Source: Leifsonia sp. Root1293 (GTDB lineage Bacteria; Actinomycetota; Actinomycetes; Actinomycetales; Microbacteriaceae). From it: 64,000 bases of DNA. The stretch is taken from assembly GCF_001425325.1 (NCBI RefSeq), contig NZ_LMEH01000001.1:1328687-1392686 (forward strand). The letters run 5' to 3'. The notes under the pieces are model-generated. The model searched no databases. It saw only the letters and a program-made list of their open reading frames with translations, and was not told the origin of the DNA. Each line of letters opens with the position of its first letter. The first letter of the stretch is position 1. Made by a program: the position numbers and the translations under genes. Below, piece after piece: positions 50,749-59,920 of the stretch.

Positions 50749-53325
50749 GTGGGCACCGACTCCCCTCGCACGAGCAGGCACCGCGGCACGAAGGTGGTGA
50801 TCGGCGTTCTCGTCAGTGTGCTGGTGCTCGCCGTCATCGCGGCAGGCGTCGGCGTCTGGACGGTGACCCGCTCCTTCCCGACCATGTCCGGACGCGTCGA
50901 CCTCTCCGGGCTGCACCGTGACGTCACCGTCTACCGCGACTCGGCCGGCATCCCGCAGATCGCAGCCGAGACCGCGCCCGACCTGTTCATGGCCCAGGGC
51001 TACGTGAGCGCCCAGGACCGCTTCTGGGAGATGGACTTCCGCCGCCACGTGACGAGCGGTCGGCTCTCCGAGCTGTTCGGCGAGAGCCAGGTGCCCACCG
51101 ACACCTTCATCCGCACCCTCGGCTGGCGTGCCGTCGCCGAGAAGGAGGTCGAACTGCTCGACGAGACCACGCTGAGCTACTACCAGGCCTACGCCGATGG
51201 CGTGAACGCGTACCTGAAGAGTCATTCCGGAGCGGACATCTCGCTCGAATACGCCGTGCTCGGCCTGCAGAATCCCGGCTACACCCCGTACAAGTGGACC
51301 GTCGCCGACTCGCTCGCCTGGCTGAAGGCCATGGCCTGGGACCTCCGATCCAACCTCGAGGACGAGATCGACCGGGCTCTGCTCTCGACGGCGCTCAGCC
51401 CCGACGAGGTGAAGCAGTTGCACCCCGAGTACCCGTACGACACTCACCCGACGATCGTCGGCGGGGCCGTCGCGGCTCCCGCATCCCTCTCGTCGACTCC
51501 CCTGTCGAATACTCCCCTGTCGGATGAGGCGACGACGGATGCCGCCACGGCGGCGGCCCCGGCCCTCCGCCAACTCCAGAGCACCCTCGCGGCACTCCCC
51601 GAGCTCATCGGGCCCGCTGGCAACGAGATCGGCTCCAACTCGTGGGTCGCTGCCGGCGCGCTCACCGACACCGAGGCGCCCATCCTCGCCAACGACCCGC
51701 ACCTCGGAGCCGTGATGCCCTCGGTCTGGTACCAGGTCGGGTTGCGCTGCGTCGAGGTGACGGCGGAATGCCCGTTCGCCGTGGCCGGCTACAGCTTCTC
51801 CGGAGTTCCCGGAGTGATCATCGGACACAACGACACCGTGGCGTGGGGCTTCACCAACCTGGGGCCCGACGTCGCCGACCTCTACCTGGAGAAGGTCTCG
51901 GGCGACGAGTACGAGCTCGACGGAGCCCAGGTCGGGCTGCGCTCGCACACCGAGACCATCACCGTCGCCGGCGGCGACCCCGTGGACATCGAGATCCGCG
52001 CGACGGAACGCGGCCCCATCATCACAGGGATCACGGATGCCTTCGGCACGATCGCCGCCGACTATCCGGCCTCCGCAGACGTGCCGGCCGGGGACTACCA
52101 GCTGTCGCTGCAATGGACGGCATTGACGCCCGGCCGAACGGCCTCCTCGATCTTCGCACTCGACAAGGCGCGCAACTGGAACGACTTCCGGGCCGCCGCC
52201 GCCGTCTTCGACGTGCCGTCCCAGAACCTGCTCTACGCCGACGTCGACGGCAACATCGGATACCAGGCGCCCGGCCTCATTCCCGTGCGCAAGGCCGGCG
52301 ACGGCACACTTCCGCTGCCCGGCTGGACGAGTGCGAACGGCTGGAACGGCTACATCCCCTTCGGCTCGCTGCCGAGCCTCCTGAACCCGGCCAGCGGGCT
52401 GATCGTGACGGCGAACAATGCCGCCGTCGGTCCGGACTACCCATCACTCGTCACGAAGGACTGGGACCTGGGCTACAGGGCCCAGCAGATCACGACCCGC
52501 CTTCAGGACGTCATCGCGGCGAAGAAGAAGATCTCCGTGAAGACGATGGCCTCGATCCAGGCAGACACGGTCGACCTCAACGCCGTGGCCCTGGCTCCCG
52601 TCATCGCGAAGCTGAAGCTGTCGGGCGACGCGAAGAAGGGCGCAGCGCTGCTCGAGGACTGGGACCACCGGGACGACGCTGACAGCGCAGCAGCGGCGTA
52701 CTTCAACATGACCTGGCGGCACCTCCTCGCGGCGATGTTCGACGACAAGCTTCCGGAGGGCACCAAGCCAGCAGGCGGAGACCGCTGGTTCGGCGTCGTC
52801 GGCTCACTTCTCGACGAGCCGGACTCGCCATGGTGGACGAACGAGAAGCTCGGCATCGAAGGACGGGACGCCATGCTCGCGTACGCCGCGGAGAAGGCAT
52901 ACGACGAGGGCGTCGACGCGATGGGCAGTGATCCGAAGCGCTGGACGTGGGGCAGTCTGCACACCCTCGAGCTGACCCACGCGAGCTTCGGCGAGTCCGG
53001 CATCGCCCCCATCGAGTGGCTGTTCAACCGGGGGCCGTATCCTGTCGGCGGGAGCTCATCGGTCGTGAACGCCGTCGGCTGGGATGCCACGGAGAGCAGC
53101 TACGACGTGCACTGGGTCCCCTCGATGCGACAGGTGATCAGCCTGGCCGACTTCAACGATTCGACGTGGATCAACCTGACCGGCGCATCCGGCCATGCGT
53201 TCCATCCGAACTACGACGACCAGACGCCCCTGTGGCAGACGAACCGCACCCGCCCCTGGAAGTTCACACCCACGGCCGTGGAGAAATCCGCCAAAGACAC
53301 CCTGGTGCTGAAGGCCGAGCAGTAG
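50749..53325 (+). CDS. Penicillin acylase family (Ntn) hydrolase
   Basis: An 858-residue precursor. An N-terminal membrane segment (TKVVIGVLVSVLVLAVIAAGVGVW) suggests export or anchoring. The alpha chain runs to G295, and autocatalytic cleavage is expected before S296 (GSNSWVAAGAL), the N-terminal nucleophile of the beta chain. Family motifs in the beta chain include ANDPHLGAVMPSVWYQV, HNDTVAWGFTNLGPD and ILTANNA-like IVTANNAAVGPDYP. Family members cleave penicillins, N-acyl-homoserine lactones or lipopeptide amides, so quorum quenching or antibiotic hydrolysis are options, but the substrate is not determinable here. A variable insert of about 45 residues rich in Ser, Thr and Pro lies around residues 240-280. 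The start is GTG with AAGGAG upstream. Confidence 0.9.
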   Translation: MGTDSPRTSRHRGTKVVIGVLVSVLVLAVIAAGVGVWTVTRSFPTMSGRVDLSGLHRDVTVYRDSAGIPQIAAETAPDLFMAQGYVSAQDRFWEMDFRRHVTSGRLSELFGESQVPTDTFIRTLGWRAVAEKEVELLDETTLSYYQAYADGVNAYLKSHSGADISLEYAVLGLQNPGYTPYKWTVADSLAWLKAMAWDLRSNLEDEIDRALLSTALSPDEVKQLHPEYPYDTHPTIVGGAVAAPASLSSTPLSNTPLSDEATTDAATAAAPALRQLQSTLAALPELIGPAGNEIGSNSWVAAGALTDTEAPILANDPHLGAVMPSVWYQVGLRCVEVTAECPFAVAGYSFSGVPGVIIGHNDTVAWGFTNLGPDVADLYLEKVSGDEYELDGAQVGLRSHTETITVAGGDPVDIEIRATERGPIITGITDAFGTIAADYPASADVPAGDYQLSLQWTALTPGRTASSIFALDKARNWNDFRAAAAVFDVPSQNLLYADVDGNIGYQAPGLIPVRKAGDGTLPLPGWTSANGWNGYIPFGSLPSLLNPASGLIVTANNAAVGPDYPSLVTKDWDLGYRAQQITTRLQDVIAAKKKISVKTMASIQADTVDLNAVALAPVIAKLKLSGDAKKGAALLEDWDHRDDADSAAAAYFNMTWRHLLAAMFDDKLPEGTKPAGGDRWFGVVGSLLDEPDSPWWTNEKLGIEGRDAMLAYAAEKAYDEGVDAMGSDPKRWTWGSLHTLELTHASFGESGIAPIEWLFNRGPYPVGGSSSVVNAVGWDATESSYDVHWVPSMRQVISLADFNDSTWINLTGASGHAFHPNYDDQTPLWQTNRTRPWKFTPTAVEKSAKDTLVLKAEQ

Positions 53326-53426
53326 GCCGCGCCGTCGTGACGACCTGCGTCGTGTCGCCCTCGTGAGGCGAACGTCCCCGCTGCCATACTGACCGGGAGC
53401 GCCAGCTCGGGAAGCAGGTACGGTTC

Positions 53427-55040
53427 GTGAAGAAGTGGTCCGTCGTCATCATCCTGGGTGCCGCGCAGTTCGTCATGGTGCTCGACGGCACAGTCATGAA
53501 CGTGTCGATCTCGACCGTCGTGGAGGATCTCGACACGACGGTCTCGGCCATGCAGGCCGCCATCACCTTCTACACCCTCACCATGGCGTCCGTCATGCTG
53601 TTGGGAGCCAAGCTCGGCGACGTCTGGGGGCGTCGACGGGCGTTCGTGGTGGGCTCGATCATCTACGGCATCGGCTCCCTCATCACGGCGCTCGCGCCGA
53701 ACATAGGCTTCCTGTTCCTGGGATGGTCGGTCATCGAAGGCCTGGGCGCGGTTCTCGTCATCCCCGCGATCGCCGCACTCATCGCCGACAACTACACGGG
53801 CAGCGCACGGGTGACCGCGTACGCCGTCATCGGTGCCATCTCGGGAGCCGCAGTGGCGGCTGGCCCGCTCATCGGCGGCTTCGTCACGACCTACCTCAAC
53901 TGGCGGTACGTGTTCGTGGGCGAGGTGGTCATCATGGCCGTCGTGGTGCTGTGCGCCAGGATGGTGACGGATGCCACACCGCCTCGTGCCGTGCGCATCG
54001 ACATCGCCAGCGTGCTGCTCTCGGCCGCCGGCCTGGTGCTCCTGGTCTTCGGCATGCTGCAGAGCAAGGTGTGGGGCTGGATCATCCCGCTCGCTCCCCC
54101 GGAGATCAACGGCGTCGCGATCGCGCCGTTCGGAATCTCCCCCACGGCGTGGCTCATGCTCATCGGCGCCCTCCTGCTCTGGATGTTCGTGACCAGGCAG
54201 CGCAGGCTGGTCGACGCCGGCCGGCCGCCATTGCTGCAGGTCTCGATGTTCTCGATCACCCAGTTGCGCAGCGGACTGTCGGTCCTCGGCGCCCAGTACG
54301 CCATCACGGCCGGCCTGTTCTTCATGGTGCCCGTGTACCTGCAGATGACCCTCGGACTCGACGCCCTCGAGACCGGGATCAAGATCTTCCCGCTGTCGGT
54401 CTCGCTCATAATCTTCTCGTTCGTCGGAACCGTGCTCTCGCGGCGCTGGTCTCCGCGGCGCATCGTGCGGACGGGCCAGGTGATCCTGGTCGTGAGCGCC
54501 GTCGTGCTGCTCGCCTCGGTCTCCGACGACCTGCGCGGCGTCATCTTCGCGATCGGCATGTTCGCGGCCGGGTCCGCTCTCGGCCTGCTCGCCTCGCAGC
54601 TCGGCAACGTGAACATGTCGAGCGTGCCGGCCGAGCAGACCAGCGAGGTCGGCGGCCTGCAGGGCGTCTTCCAGAACCTCGGGTCGTCACTGGGAACCGC
54701 CCTCATCGGATCCGTGCTCATCGGCGCACTGTCGACGTCGTTCGCGGCCGGTGTCGCGAGCAGCGAGCTGCCACCGGACGTCAAGAGCACCATCGCGGAG
54801 CAGACCGAGGACGGGGTGCAGATCATCCCGGCGGCGACCGTCGACACGGTGGCCCAGGAGGCTGGGCTGTCGACAGCGGATGCCGCGAGCCTCACGACGA
54901 TCTACAGCGCGGCGCAGGTGTCGTCGCTGCGCGTCGCCTTCTTCGGGCTCATCGCGATCGCGTTCCTGTCGCTGCTGTTCTCGCGCGGCATCCCCTCGAC
55001 GGTGCCGGCGCGCACGCCGAAGGCAGCACGCGCCGGGTGA
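53427..55040 (+). CDS. MFS drug/H+ antiporter, DHA2 (14-helix) type
   Basis: A 537-residue transporter with 14 predicted helices, resembling the EmrB/QacA family. Motif C-like AYAVIGAISGAAVAAGPLIGGFV and the first helix with FVMVLDGTVMNVSISTV (D in helix 1, motif D1) are present, and GAKLGDVWGRRRAFVVG is motif A between helices 2 and 3. It likely exports cationic or amphipathic drugs using the proton gradient. The C-terminal third has an extracytoplasmic loop of about 80 residues (VKSTIAEQTEDGVQIIPAATV). The start is GTG at 53427. No regulator gene is adjacent. Confidence 0.88.
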   Translation: MKKWSVVIILGAAQFVMVLDGTVMNVSISTVVEDLDTTVSAMQAAITFYTLTMASVMLLGAKLGDVWGRRRAFVVGSIIYGIGSLITALAPNIGFLFLGWSVIEGLGAVLVIPAIAALIADNYTGSARVTAYAVIGAISGAAVAAGPLIGGFVTTYLNWRYVFVGEVVIMAVVVLCARMVTDATPPRAVRIDIASVLLSAAGLVLLVFGMLQSKVWGWIIPLAPPEINGVAIAPFGISPTAWLMLIGALLLWMFVTRQRRLVDAGRPPLLQVSMFSITQLRSGLSVLGAQYAITAGLFFMVPVYLQMTLGLDALETGIKIFPLSVSLIIFSFVGTVLSRRWSPRRIVRTGQVILVVSAVVLLASVSDDLRGVIFAIGMFAAGSALGLLASQLGNVNMSSVPAEQTSEVGGLQGVFQNLGSSLGTALIGSVLIGALSTSFAAGVASSELPPDVKSTIAEQTEDGVQIIPAATVDTVAQEAGLSTADAASLTTIYSAAQVSSLRVAFFGLIAIAFLSLLFSRGIPSTVPARTPKAARAG

Positions 55041-55086
55041 GCCGCCGACCGGCCGGCCGATGCGACGGGGAGGACTCCGAGGAGTC

Positions 55087-55713
55087 TCAGTCCTCGGTGA
55101 ACCGCTCGAGCTGCTGATCGAAGTCGTCGAGGGGAAGGCCCAGGTCGCGACGCAGCATCGAGCGGCTGATGAGCAGCCCGAGATACTCGGGGTCGTCGGT
55201 GTTCTCGGTGGCGGCCATCATCTCCAGGCCGAGGGTGTACCAGCGCTCGGCCGTGGTCTCATCGCCGTTGTCCTCGTAGGACTCGCCGATCATCGTGTAG
55301 AACGCGAGATCGACCGGACGGGCGTCGAGCACCTCTGCGGCGAGGGCGTCGGCCGCATCGGTGTCGCCGGCGACGAGGGCGAACTCGATGAAGGTCGGAT
55401 GCGCCTCGAACGGCTCGGCGTCGGCGTGGTCGCGCGCCTGCCCGGCCAGCCTGTGGGCGTGCTCGACGTCACCGGCGGCGTGCCTGTGCTCCGCCGCGAT
55501 GAGCAGCAGCAACGGGGCGGTCAGTTCGCCTCCGAGCGTGTAGGCGGCGGTGTCGGTCGCCCACGCCTCGATGATGTCCGCCATCTCGCGGTGCTCGTCT
55601 GGCGACAGCGGGATCTCGTCGCCGGCCTCGGCGAGGTCGTCGGGCAGCTCGAGGATCTCCTCGTAGCTCTCGTCGAGCTTCTGGAGGTCGTCCTCGGTGA
55701 TCAGCTGGGGCAT
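55087..55713 (-). CDS. TPR-like repeat protein of unknown function
   Basis: A 208-residue, strongly acidic helical protein. Three or four helix pairs with the spacing of tetratricopeptide repeats are visible: LLLLIAAEHRHAAGDVEHAHRLAGQA, FIEFALVAGDTDAADALAAEVL and AFYTMIGESYEDNGDETTAERWYTLGLEMMA. It is therefore probably a scaffold for protein contacts; no enzyme motif is present. The start is ATG at 55711-55713, preceded by AGGAGACGAGAGA. It lies 27 bases downstream of citrate synthase on the same strand and may be in its transcript. Confidence 0.72.
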   Translation of the reverse strand: MPQLITEDDLQKLDESYEEILELPDDLAEAGDEIPLSPDEHREMADIIEAWATDTAAYTLGGELTAPLLLLIAAEHRHAAGDVEHAHRLAGQARDHADAEPFEAHPTFIEFALVAGDTDAADALAAEVLDARPVDLAFYTMIGESYEDNGDETTAERWYTLGLEMMAATENTDDPEYLGLLISRSMLRRDLGLPLDDFDQQLERFTED

Positions 55714-55740
55714 TCTCTCTCGTCTCCTGAGCCTGGCGTC

Positions 55741-57048
55741 CTACGCCTGGCTGGTCGGCCAGTCGCGCTCGACCGAACCCGTGTAGAGCTGCTGCGGGCG
55801 GCCGATCTTCGTCTGCGGGTCCTCGTTCATCTCGCGCCAGTGGCCGATCCAGCCGGGAAGGCGCCCGATGGCGAACAGCACGGTGAACATCCGCGTCGGG
55901 AAGCCCATGGCCTTGTAGATGACGCCGGTGTAGAAGTCGACGTTGGGGTAGAGCCTGCGCTCCTTGAAGTAGTCGTCCTCGAGGGCGATCTGCTCGAGCT
56001 CCTTGGCGATGTCGAGCAGCGGGTCCTGCACACCGAGCGCCTCGAGCACGGCATCCGCGCTCTCCTTGACGAGCTTGGCGCGCGGGTCGTAGTTCTTGTA
56101 GACGCGGTGGCCGAATCCCATGAGGCGCACACCGGCCTCCTTGTTCTTCACCCGCTCCACGTAGCGGGCGACGCCCTCGCCGGAGTCGCGGATCTCGGCG
56201 AGCATCGTGAGGACGGCCTCGTTGGCACCACCGTGCAGCGGACCGAAGAGGGCGTTGATGCCGGCGGACACCGAGGCGAACAGGTTGGCCTCGGTCGAGC
56301 CGACCAGGCGCACGGTCGAGGTCGATGCGTTCTGCTCGTGGTCCTCGTGCAGGATGAGCAGGCGCTCGAGTGCCTGCGAGACCACGGGGTTCACCTCGTA
56401 GATCTCGGCCAGGTTGCCGAAGTTCAGCTTGAGGAAGTTGTCGACGAAGCTCAGCGAGTTGTCGGGGTAGAGGAAGGCCTGACCGATCGACTTCTTGTGG
56501 GCGTAGGCCGCCATCACGGGGAGCTTGGCGAGCAGGCGCACAGTGGAGAGCTCGACGTGCTCGGGGTTCTTCGGGTTCAGGGAGTCCTGGTAGTAGGTCG
56601 ACAGGGCCGAGACGCCGCTCGAGAGAACCGACATCGGGTGGGCGTCGTGCGGGAGCGCGCCGAAGAACTTCTTCAGGTCCTCGTGCAGGAGCGTGTGACG
56701 ACGGATGCGGTTGTCGAAGTCGTTCAGCTCGCTGGCCGTCGGGAGCTCGCCGTAGATGAGCAGCCAGGCCGTCTCGAGGAAGGTGGCGTTCTTCGCGACC
56801 TGCTCGATCGGGTAGCCGCGGTAGCGGAGGATGCCGGCGTCGCCGTCGATGTAGGTGATCGCCGACTTCGTGGCCGCGGTGTTCACGAACCCGTAGTCGA
56901 GGCTGGTCAGGCCGGTCTGCTTCGTCAGCGTCGAGAAGTCGATGCTCGATGCCCCGTCTGCACTCGGCAGGATCGGGAACTCGGCCTGACCGCCCGGGTA
57001 GCTGAGTACAGCCTTCTGTGACTGGCCGTCCTGTGCCTCGTTGCCCAC
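55741..57048 (-). CDS. gltA: Citrate synthase
   Basis: A 435-residue type II (hexameric, NADH-type length) citrate synthase, the entry enzyme of the TCA cycle condensing oxaloacetate and acetyl-CoA. Active-site segments are LFGPLHGGANEAVL (His), RLMGFGHRVYKNYDPRA (His/Arg) and VDFYTGVIYKAMGFPTRMFTVLFAIGRLPGWIGHW (Asp in VDFYTG, then the Arg). The N-terminal 50 residues are the small beta domain of type II enzymes. The start is GTG at 57046-57048 with AGGAGG close upstream. About 170 bases separate it from dapC. Confidence 0.95.
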   Translation of the reverse strand: MGNEAQDGQSQKAVLSYPGGQAEFPILPSADGASSIDFSTLTKQTGLTSLDYGFVNTAATKSAITYIDGDAGILRYRGYPIEQVAKNATFLETAWLLIYGELPTASELNDFDNRIRRHTLLHEDLKKFFGALPHDAHPMSVLSSGVSALSTYYQDSLNPKNPEHVELSTVRLLAKLPVMAAYAHKKSIGQAFLYPDNSLSFVDNFLKLNFGNLAEIYEVNPVVSQALERLLILHEDHEQNASTSTVRLVGSTEANLFASVSAGINALFGPLHGGANEAVLTMLAEIRDSGEGVARYVERVKNKEAGVRLMGFGHRVYKNYDPRAKLVKESADAVLEALGVQDPLLDIAKELEQIALEDDYFKERRLYPNVDFYTGVIYKAMGFPTRMFTVLFAIGRLPGWIGHWREMNEDPQTKIGRPQQLYTGSVERDWPTSQA

Positions 57049-57216
57049 ATCGCCTCCTGAGCGCTTGATTCATGGCGGGGAACACGACAGTGCTCTGTGA
57101 AGCACCCGTGAGAACCCCGCATACAGCCTAATCGGCACGGCGGCATACTGTCGCATCGGCCAAAGCAGGGCGACATCCGTTGACGGATGCGACAGCTTCG
57201 CCGACCTCGTCGGTCC

Positions 57217-58323
57217 TCAGCGAATGGCGGAGAGCCGTTCGGCGGCAGCAGCGATGCGCTCATCCGTCGCCGTGAGCGAGAAACGCACGTGCTCGGGGTA
57301 GATGTCGCCGTAGAAGTGTCCCGGACCGGCGAGGATTCCGAGGTCGGCCAAGCGCTCGATGCTCTCCCAGGCGTCGCGCCCCTCCGTCGCCCAGAGGTAG
57401 AGGCCCGCCTCGCTGGAGTCCACGCGGAAGCCTGCGGCCTGGACCGCCGGCAGGAGCACGGACCGCCGTGCCCGGTAGAGCTCGCGCTGGCGATCGACGT
57501 GCTCGTCATCGCCCAGTGCCGCCACCATCGCCTCCTGCAGCGGCGCAGGCACCATGAGGCCGGCGTGCTTCCGAACCGTCGTGAGCCTGGCGACGATATC
57601 GCCGCATCCGGCCACGAAGGCCGCCCTGTAGCCGGCCATGTTCGACTGCTTGCTGAGCGAGTAGATGGCGAGGGTCCCCCGGCGATCCTGGCCGATCACC
57701 CGCGGATCGAGGATGCTCGGAACGCGCTCCGTGCTCCACGGGGCGTCCCAGCCGAGCTCCGCGTAGCATTCGTCGCTCACGATCACCGCGCCGAGCTCTC
57801 GTGCCCTGGCGACGGCCGTGCGGAGTGCCTCGACGGTGAGGACTCGGCCGTCGGGGTTGCCCGGCGAGTTCAACCAGATGAGCTTCGTGCCCTCCGGCCA
57901 GTCGGCCGGGTCGTCGGAGGCGAGTGCGTCCGCACCGGCCAGTGCTGCGCCGATGGCATAGGTCGGGTAGGCGGCCCGTGGGTGCACCACGACATCGCCT
58001 TCCCCGACGCCCAGCATGAAGGGGAGCAGGGCGACGAGTTCCTTCGAGCCGATCGTCGGCAGCACGTTGCGCTCCGTCAGGCCGGTGACACCGCGGCGGC
58101 GCTCGAACCAGTCGATGATGGCCTGGCGCAGCGCCGGAGTGCCGACGGTGAGCGGGTAGGCGTGCGCATCGGTCGCTCTGGCGAGCGCATCGCGGATGAG
58201 AGCCGGGGTCGGATCCACCGGCGACCCGATGGACAGGTCCACGATTCCGTCCGGATGCCGGCGGGCACGCTCGGCGAAGGGGGCCATGGACTCCCAGGGG
58301 TAGTCCGGCAGCGGCGTGAGCAC
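57217..58323 (-). CDS. dapC: Succinyldiaminopimelate aminotransferase
   Basis: A 368-residue fold-type I PLP aminotransferase. TIGSKELVALLPFMLG gives the phosphate-binding turn, LIWLNSPGNPDGRV the family Asn-Pro-Gly-Asn-Pro loop, VSDECYAELGW the Asp/Tyr contacts, and IYSLSKQSNMAGYRAAF the Schiff-base lysine. VRFSLTATDERI near the end contains the substrate-carboxylate Arg. The assignment as DapC rests on the conserved linkage to fdxC (Rv1177-Rv1178 order) and on dapD/dapE nearby; an unrelated aminotransferase is less likely. The start is GTG, 12 bases after the fdxC stop. Confidence 0.88.
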   Translation of the reverse strand: MLTPLPDYPWESMAPFAERARRHPDGIVDLSIGSPVDPTPALIRDALARATDAHAYPLTVGTPALRQAIIDWFERRRGVTGLTERNVLPTIGSKELVALLPFMLGVGEGDVVVHPRAAYPTYAIGAALAGADALASDDPADWPEGTKLIWLNSPGNPDGRVLTVEALRTAVARARELGAVIVSDECYAELGWDAPWSTERVPSILDPRVIGQDRRGTLAIYSLSKQSNMAGYRAAFVAGCGDIVARLTTVRKHAGLMVPAPLQEAMVAALGDDEHVDRQRELYRARRSVLLPAVQAAGFRVDSSEAGLYLWATEGRDAWESIERLADLGILAGPGHFYGDIYPEHVRFSLTATDERIAAAAERLSAIR

Positions 58324-58335
58324 GCGGGACCGGCT

Positions 58336-58656
58336 CTAGTGGGCCTGGGGCGGCAGCACGGAGATGACGGGGTGATCCTTCGGGATCACGCCGATCTTGG
58401 CCGCTCCGCCGGGAGACCCGATGTCGTCGAAGAACTCGACGTTGGCCTTGTAGTAGTCGGCCCACTGCTCGGGCAGGTCGTCCTCGTAGTAGATCGCCTC
58501 GACGGGGCAGACCGGCTCGCAGGCGCCGCAGTCCACGCACTCATCGGGGTGGATGTACAGCGAGCGTTCGCCCTCGTAGATGCAGTCGACGGGGCATTCG
58601 TCGATGCAGGCGCGGTCCTTGACGTCCACGCAGGGAAGAGCGATCACATAGGTCAC
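58336..58656 (-). CDS. fdxC: 7Fe-8S ferredoxin FdxC
   Basis: A 106-residue ferredoxin with an N-terminal 3Fe-4S site (C9, C17 and a later cysteine in the pattern [17 protein letters not shown]) and a C-terminal 4Fe-4S cluster in [19 protein letters not shown]. The C-terminal extension [18 protein letters not shown] is typical of actinobacterial FdxC. It donates electrons to enzymes such as cytochromes P450 or other oxidoreductases. The start is GTG at 58654-58656, with AAGGGA upstream. Co-transcribed with dapC. Confidence 0.94.
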   Translation of the reverse strand: MTYVIALPCVDVKDRACIDECPVDCIYEGERSLYIHPDECVDCGACEPVCPVEAIYYEDDLPEQWADYYKANVEFFDDIGSPGGAAKIGVIPKDHPVISVLPPQAH

Positions 58657-58745
58657 AGTGCAGGAGTCCCTTCAACGGCGTACTGGCAAGTCTACGCAAC
58701 CAGAACAGCAGACGTGGCAGTGCGAGCGTGCCACGACAGTTCCGC

Positions 58746-59699
58746 CTAGGCGTCGGCGCGGTGCTGATGGCCGGCGCGCGGAGGCAGCGATGGCCACGCC
58801 AGCACCAGTGCAGCGGTGAACGCCGGCGTCACGGTCCAGATCACACTCGCGATCCCCTGGGGGATGAGAACGGAGCCGCCGGCGCTCGGAAGGGTGAACA
58901 GGGCCACGATGCCGATGAGCCCGACGGCACAGGCACCGACCACGAGCTTGTCGTGGATGACGAGCCTCAGTCCGACCAGCAGGGAGACCACCGCGACGAC
59001 CGAGAGGATCAGGCCGATCGGAATGTCGATGCCGGCGACAGTGACCGAGGTGGTGTGCGCGACGGTACCGATGGCACCGAACACGACGCCGATGACGAGG
59101 GCGAGCGCCGCGGTGCCGAGGCGGTTGCCGATGGTCGTCGGCTCGGCGACGGATGCCGCTCTCGAGGCCTCTCTGCCCGGCTCCGGCGCCGGTTCCCCGA
59201 CCCTGTCGAAGCCCTCGGTGAGAGCGCCGGCCGCTGCCGAGGTCGCGGCGGTGGCGCCCCCCAGCACGGTGAGGGCGTCGAGCTTGGCATCGCGCTGCAG
59301 TCCGACGTCGATGCGCCGCGAGAGGGTGTCGGGGGCCGAATCATCGAGGCGGGCGGCATCCCTCACCCTGAACAGCGGGATGCCGAGGAGGAGGGCTGCG
59401 TCTCCGGCCGCGCGCGCCACGGCGGAGGCGGCCGGGGTCGAGACCCCCGGCGCGATCAGCACTGTCGCAGCGCGGCTCTCGGCGACCTCGACCACGTCGC
59501 CGGGACCGGCGGCCACGACGTGGTCACCTCCGGTGAGGCGCGCGAGGGCATCGCTCTCCCCCTGCGACATCGGGAGCGCGGTGATGAGTGTCGACGAGCC
59601 GCCCTCCTCGACCACGCGGGCCATGGTGCCGCCGGCGACGGCGACGGCGGAGCGAGCGTCGGGGAAGACGAAGACGGCTCGATCCGCTCGATTCGCCAT
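58746..59699 (-). CDS. Degenerate MshB/PIG-L-like domain fused to a DUF6113-type membrane domain
   Basis: A 317-residue protein. Residues 1-190 align by eye with MshB/PIG-L deacetylases: FVFPDARSAVAVAGGTMARV corresponds to the AHPDDE-containing start, GGSSTLITAL follows, and DVGLQRDAKLDALTVLGG resembles the C-terminal K-x-x-A-L helix. The zinc motif is gone (FPDARS at residues 12-17, no HxDH later), so catalysis is not expected. Residues about 200-310 contain four helices. In M. tuberculosis mshB and a membrane gene (Rv1170-Rv1171) lie near fdxC-dapC, so this looks like a fused, decayed version. The start is ATG at 59697-59699 after GAGGACGGGG. The homology claim is moderate. Confidence 0.6.
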   Translation of the reverse strand: MANRADRAVFVFPDARSAVAVAGGTMARVVEEGGSSTLITALPMSQGESDALARLTGGDHVVAAGPGDVVEVAESRAATVLIAPGVSTPAASAVARAAGDAALLLGIPLFRVRDAARLDDSAPDTLSRRIDVGLQRDAKLDALTVLGGATAATSAAAGALTEGFDRVGEPAPEPGREASRAASVAEPTTIGNRLGTAALALVIGVVFGAIGTVAHTTSVTVAGIDIPIGLILSVVAVVSLLVGLRLVIHDKLVVGACAVGLIGIVALFTLPSAGGSVLIPQGIASVIWTVTPAFTAALVLAWPSLPPRAGHQHRADA

Positions 59700-59868
59700 G
59701 CCTGCCCCGTCCTCGTGAAGTGTCTGCGGGCGCACGGCCCTGGATGGATTCTACGGCGCGGCACCCGTGCAGCATCCTGTCTCTCGCGTCCGACGGAACG
59801 CCGGCGGCGGATGCCCCCGGCGGTCCGGGCTGGACAGGCCGAGGGGCGCGGGTTAGAGTCGAAGCCGG

Positions 59869-59887
59869 TTAGGTTAGCCTTACCATC
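59869..59887 (+). promoter_or_regulatory. Probable DtxR/IdeR iron box before efeUOB
   Basis: TTAGGTTAGCCTTACCATC matches the DtxR/IdeR/DmdR consensus TTAGGTTAGCCTAACCTAA at 15 of 19 positions and has a nearly perfect core (AGGTTAGCCT). It lies 33 bases before the GTG of efeU. Iron-bound repressor would block transcription when iron is plentiful. Confidence 0.8.
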
Positions 59888-59920
59888 ACTCCCCCACCTT
59901 CCCCATCCTCCGGAATCAGC

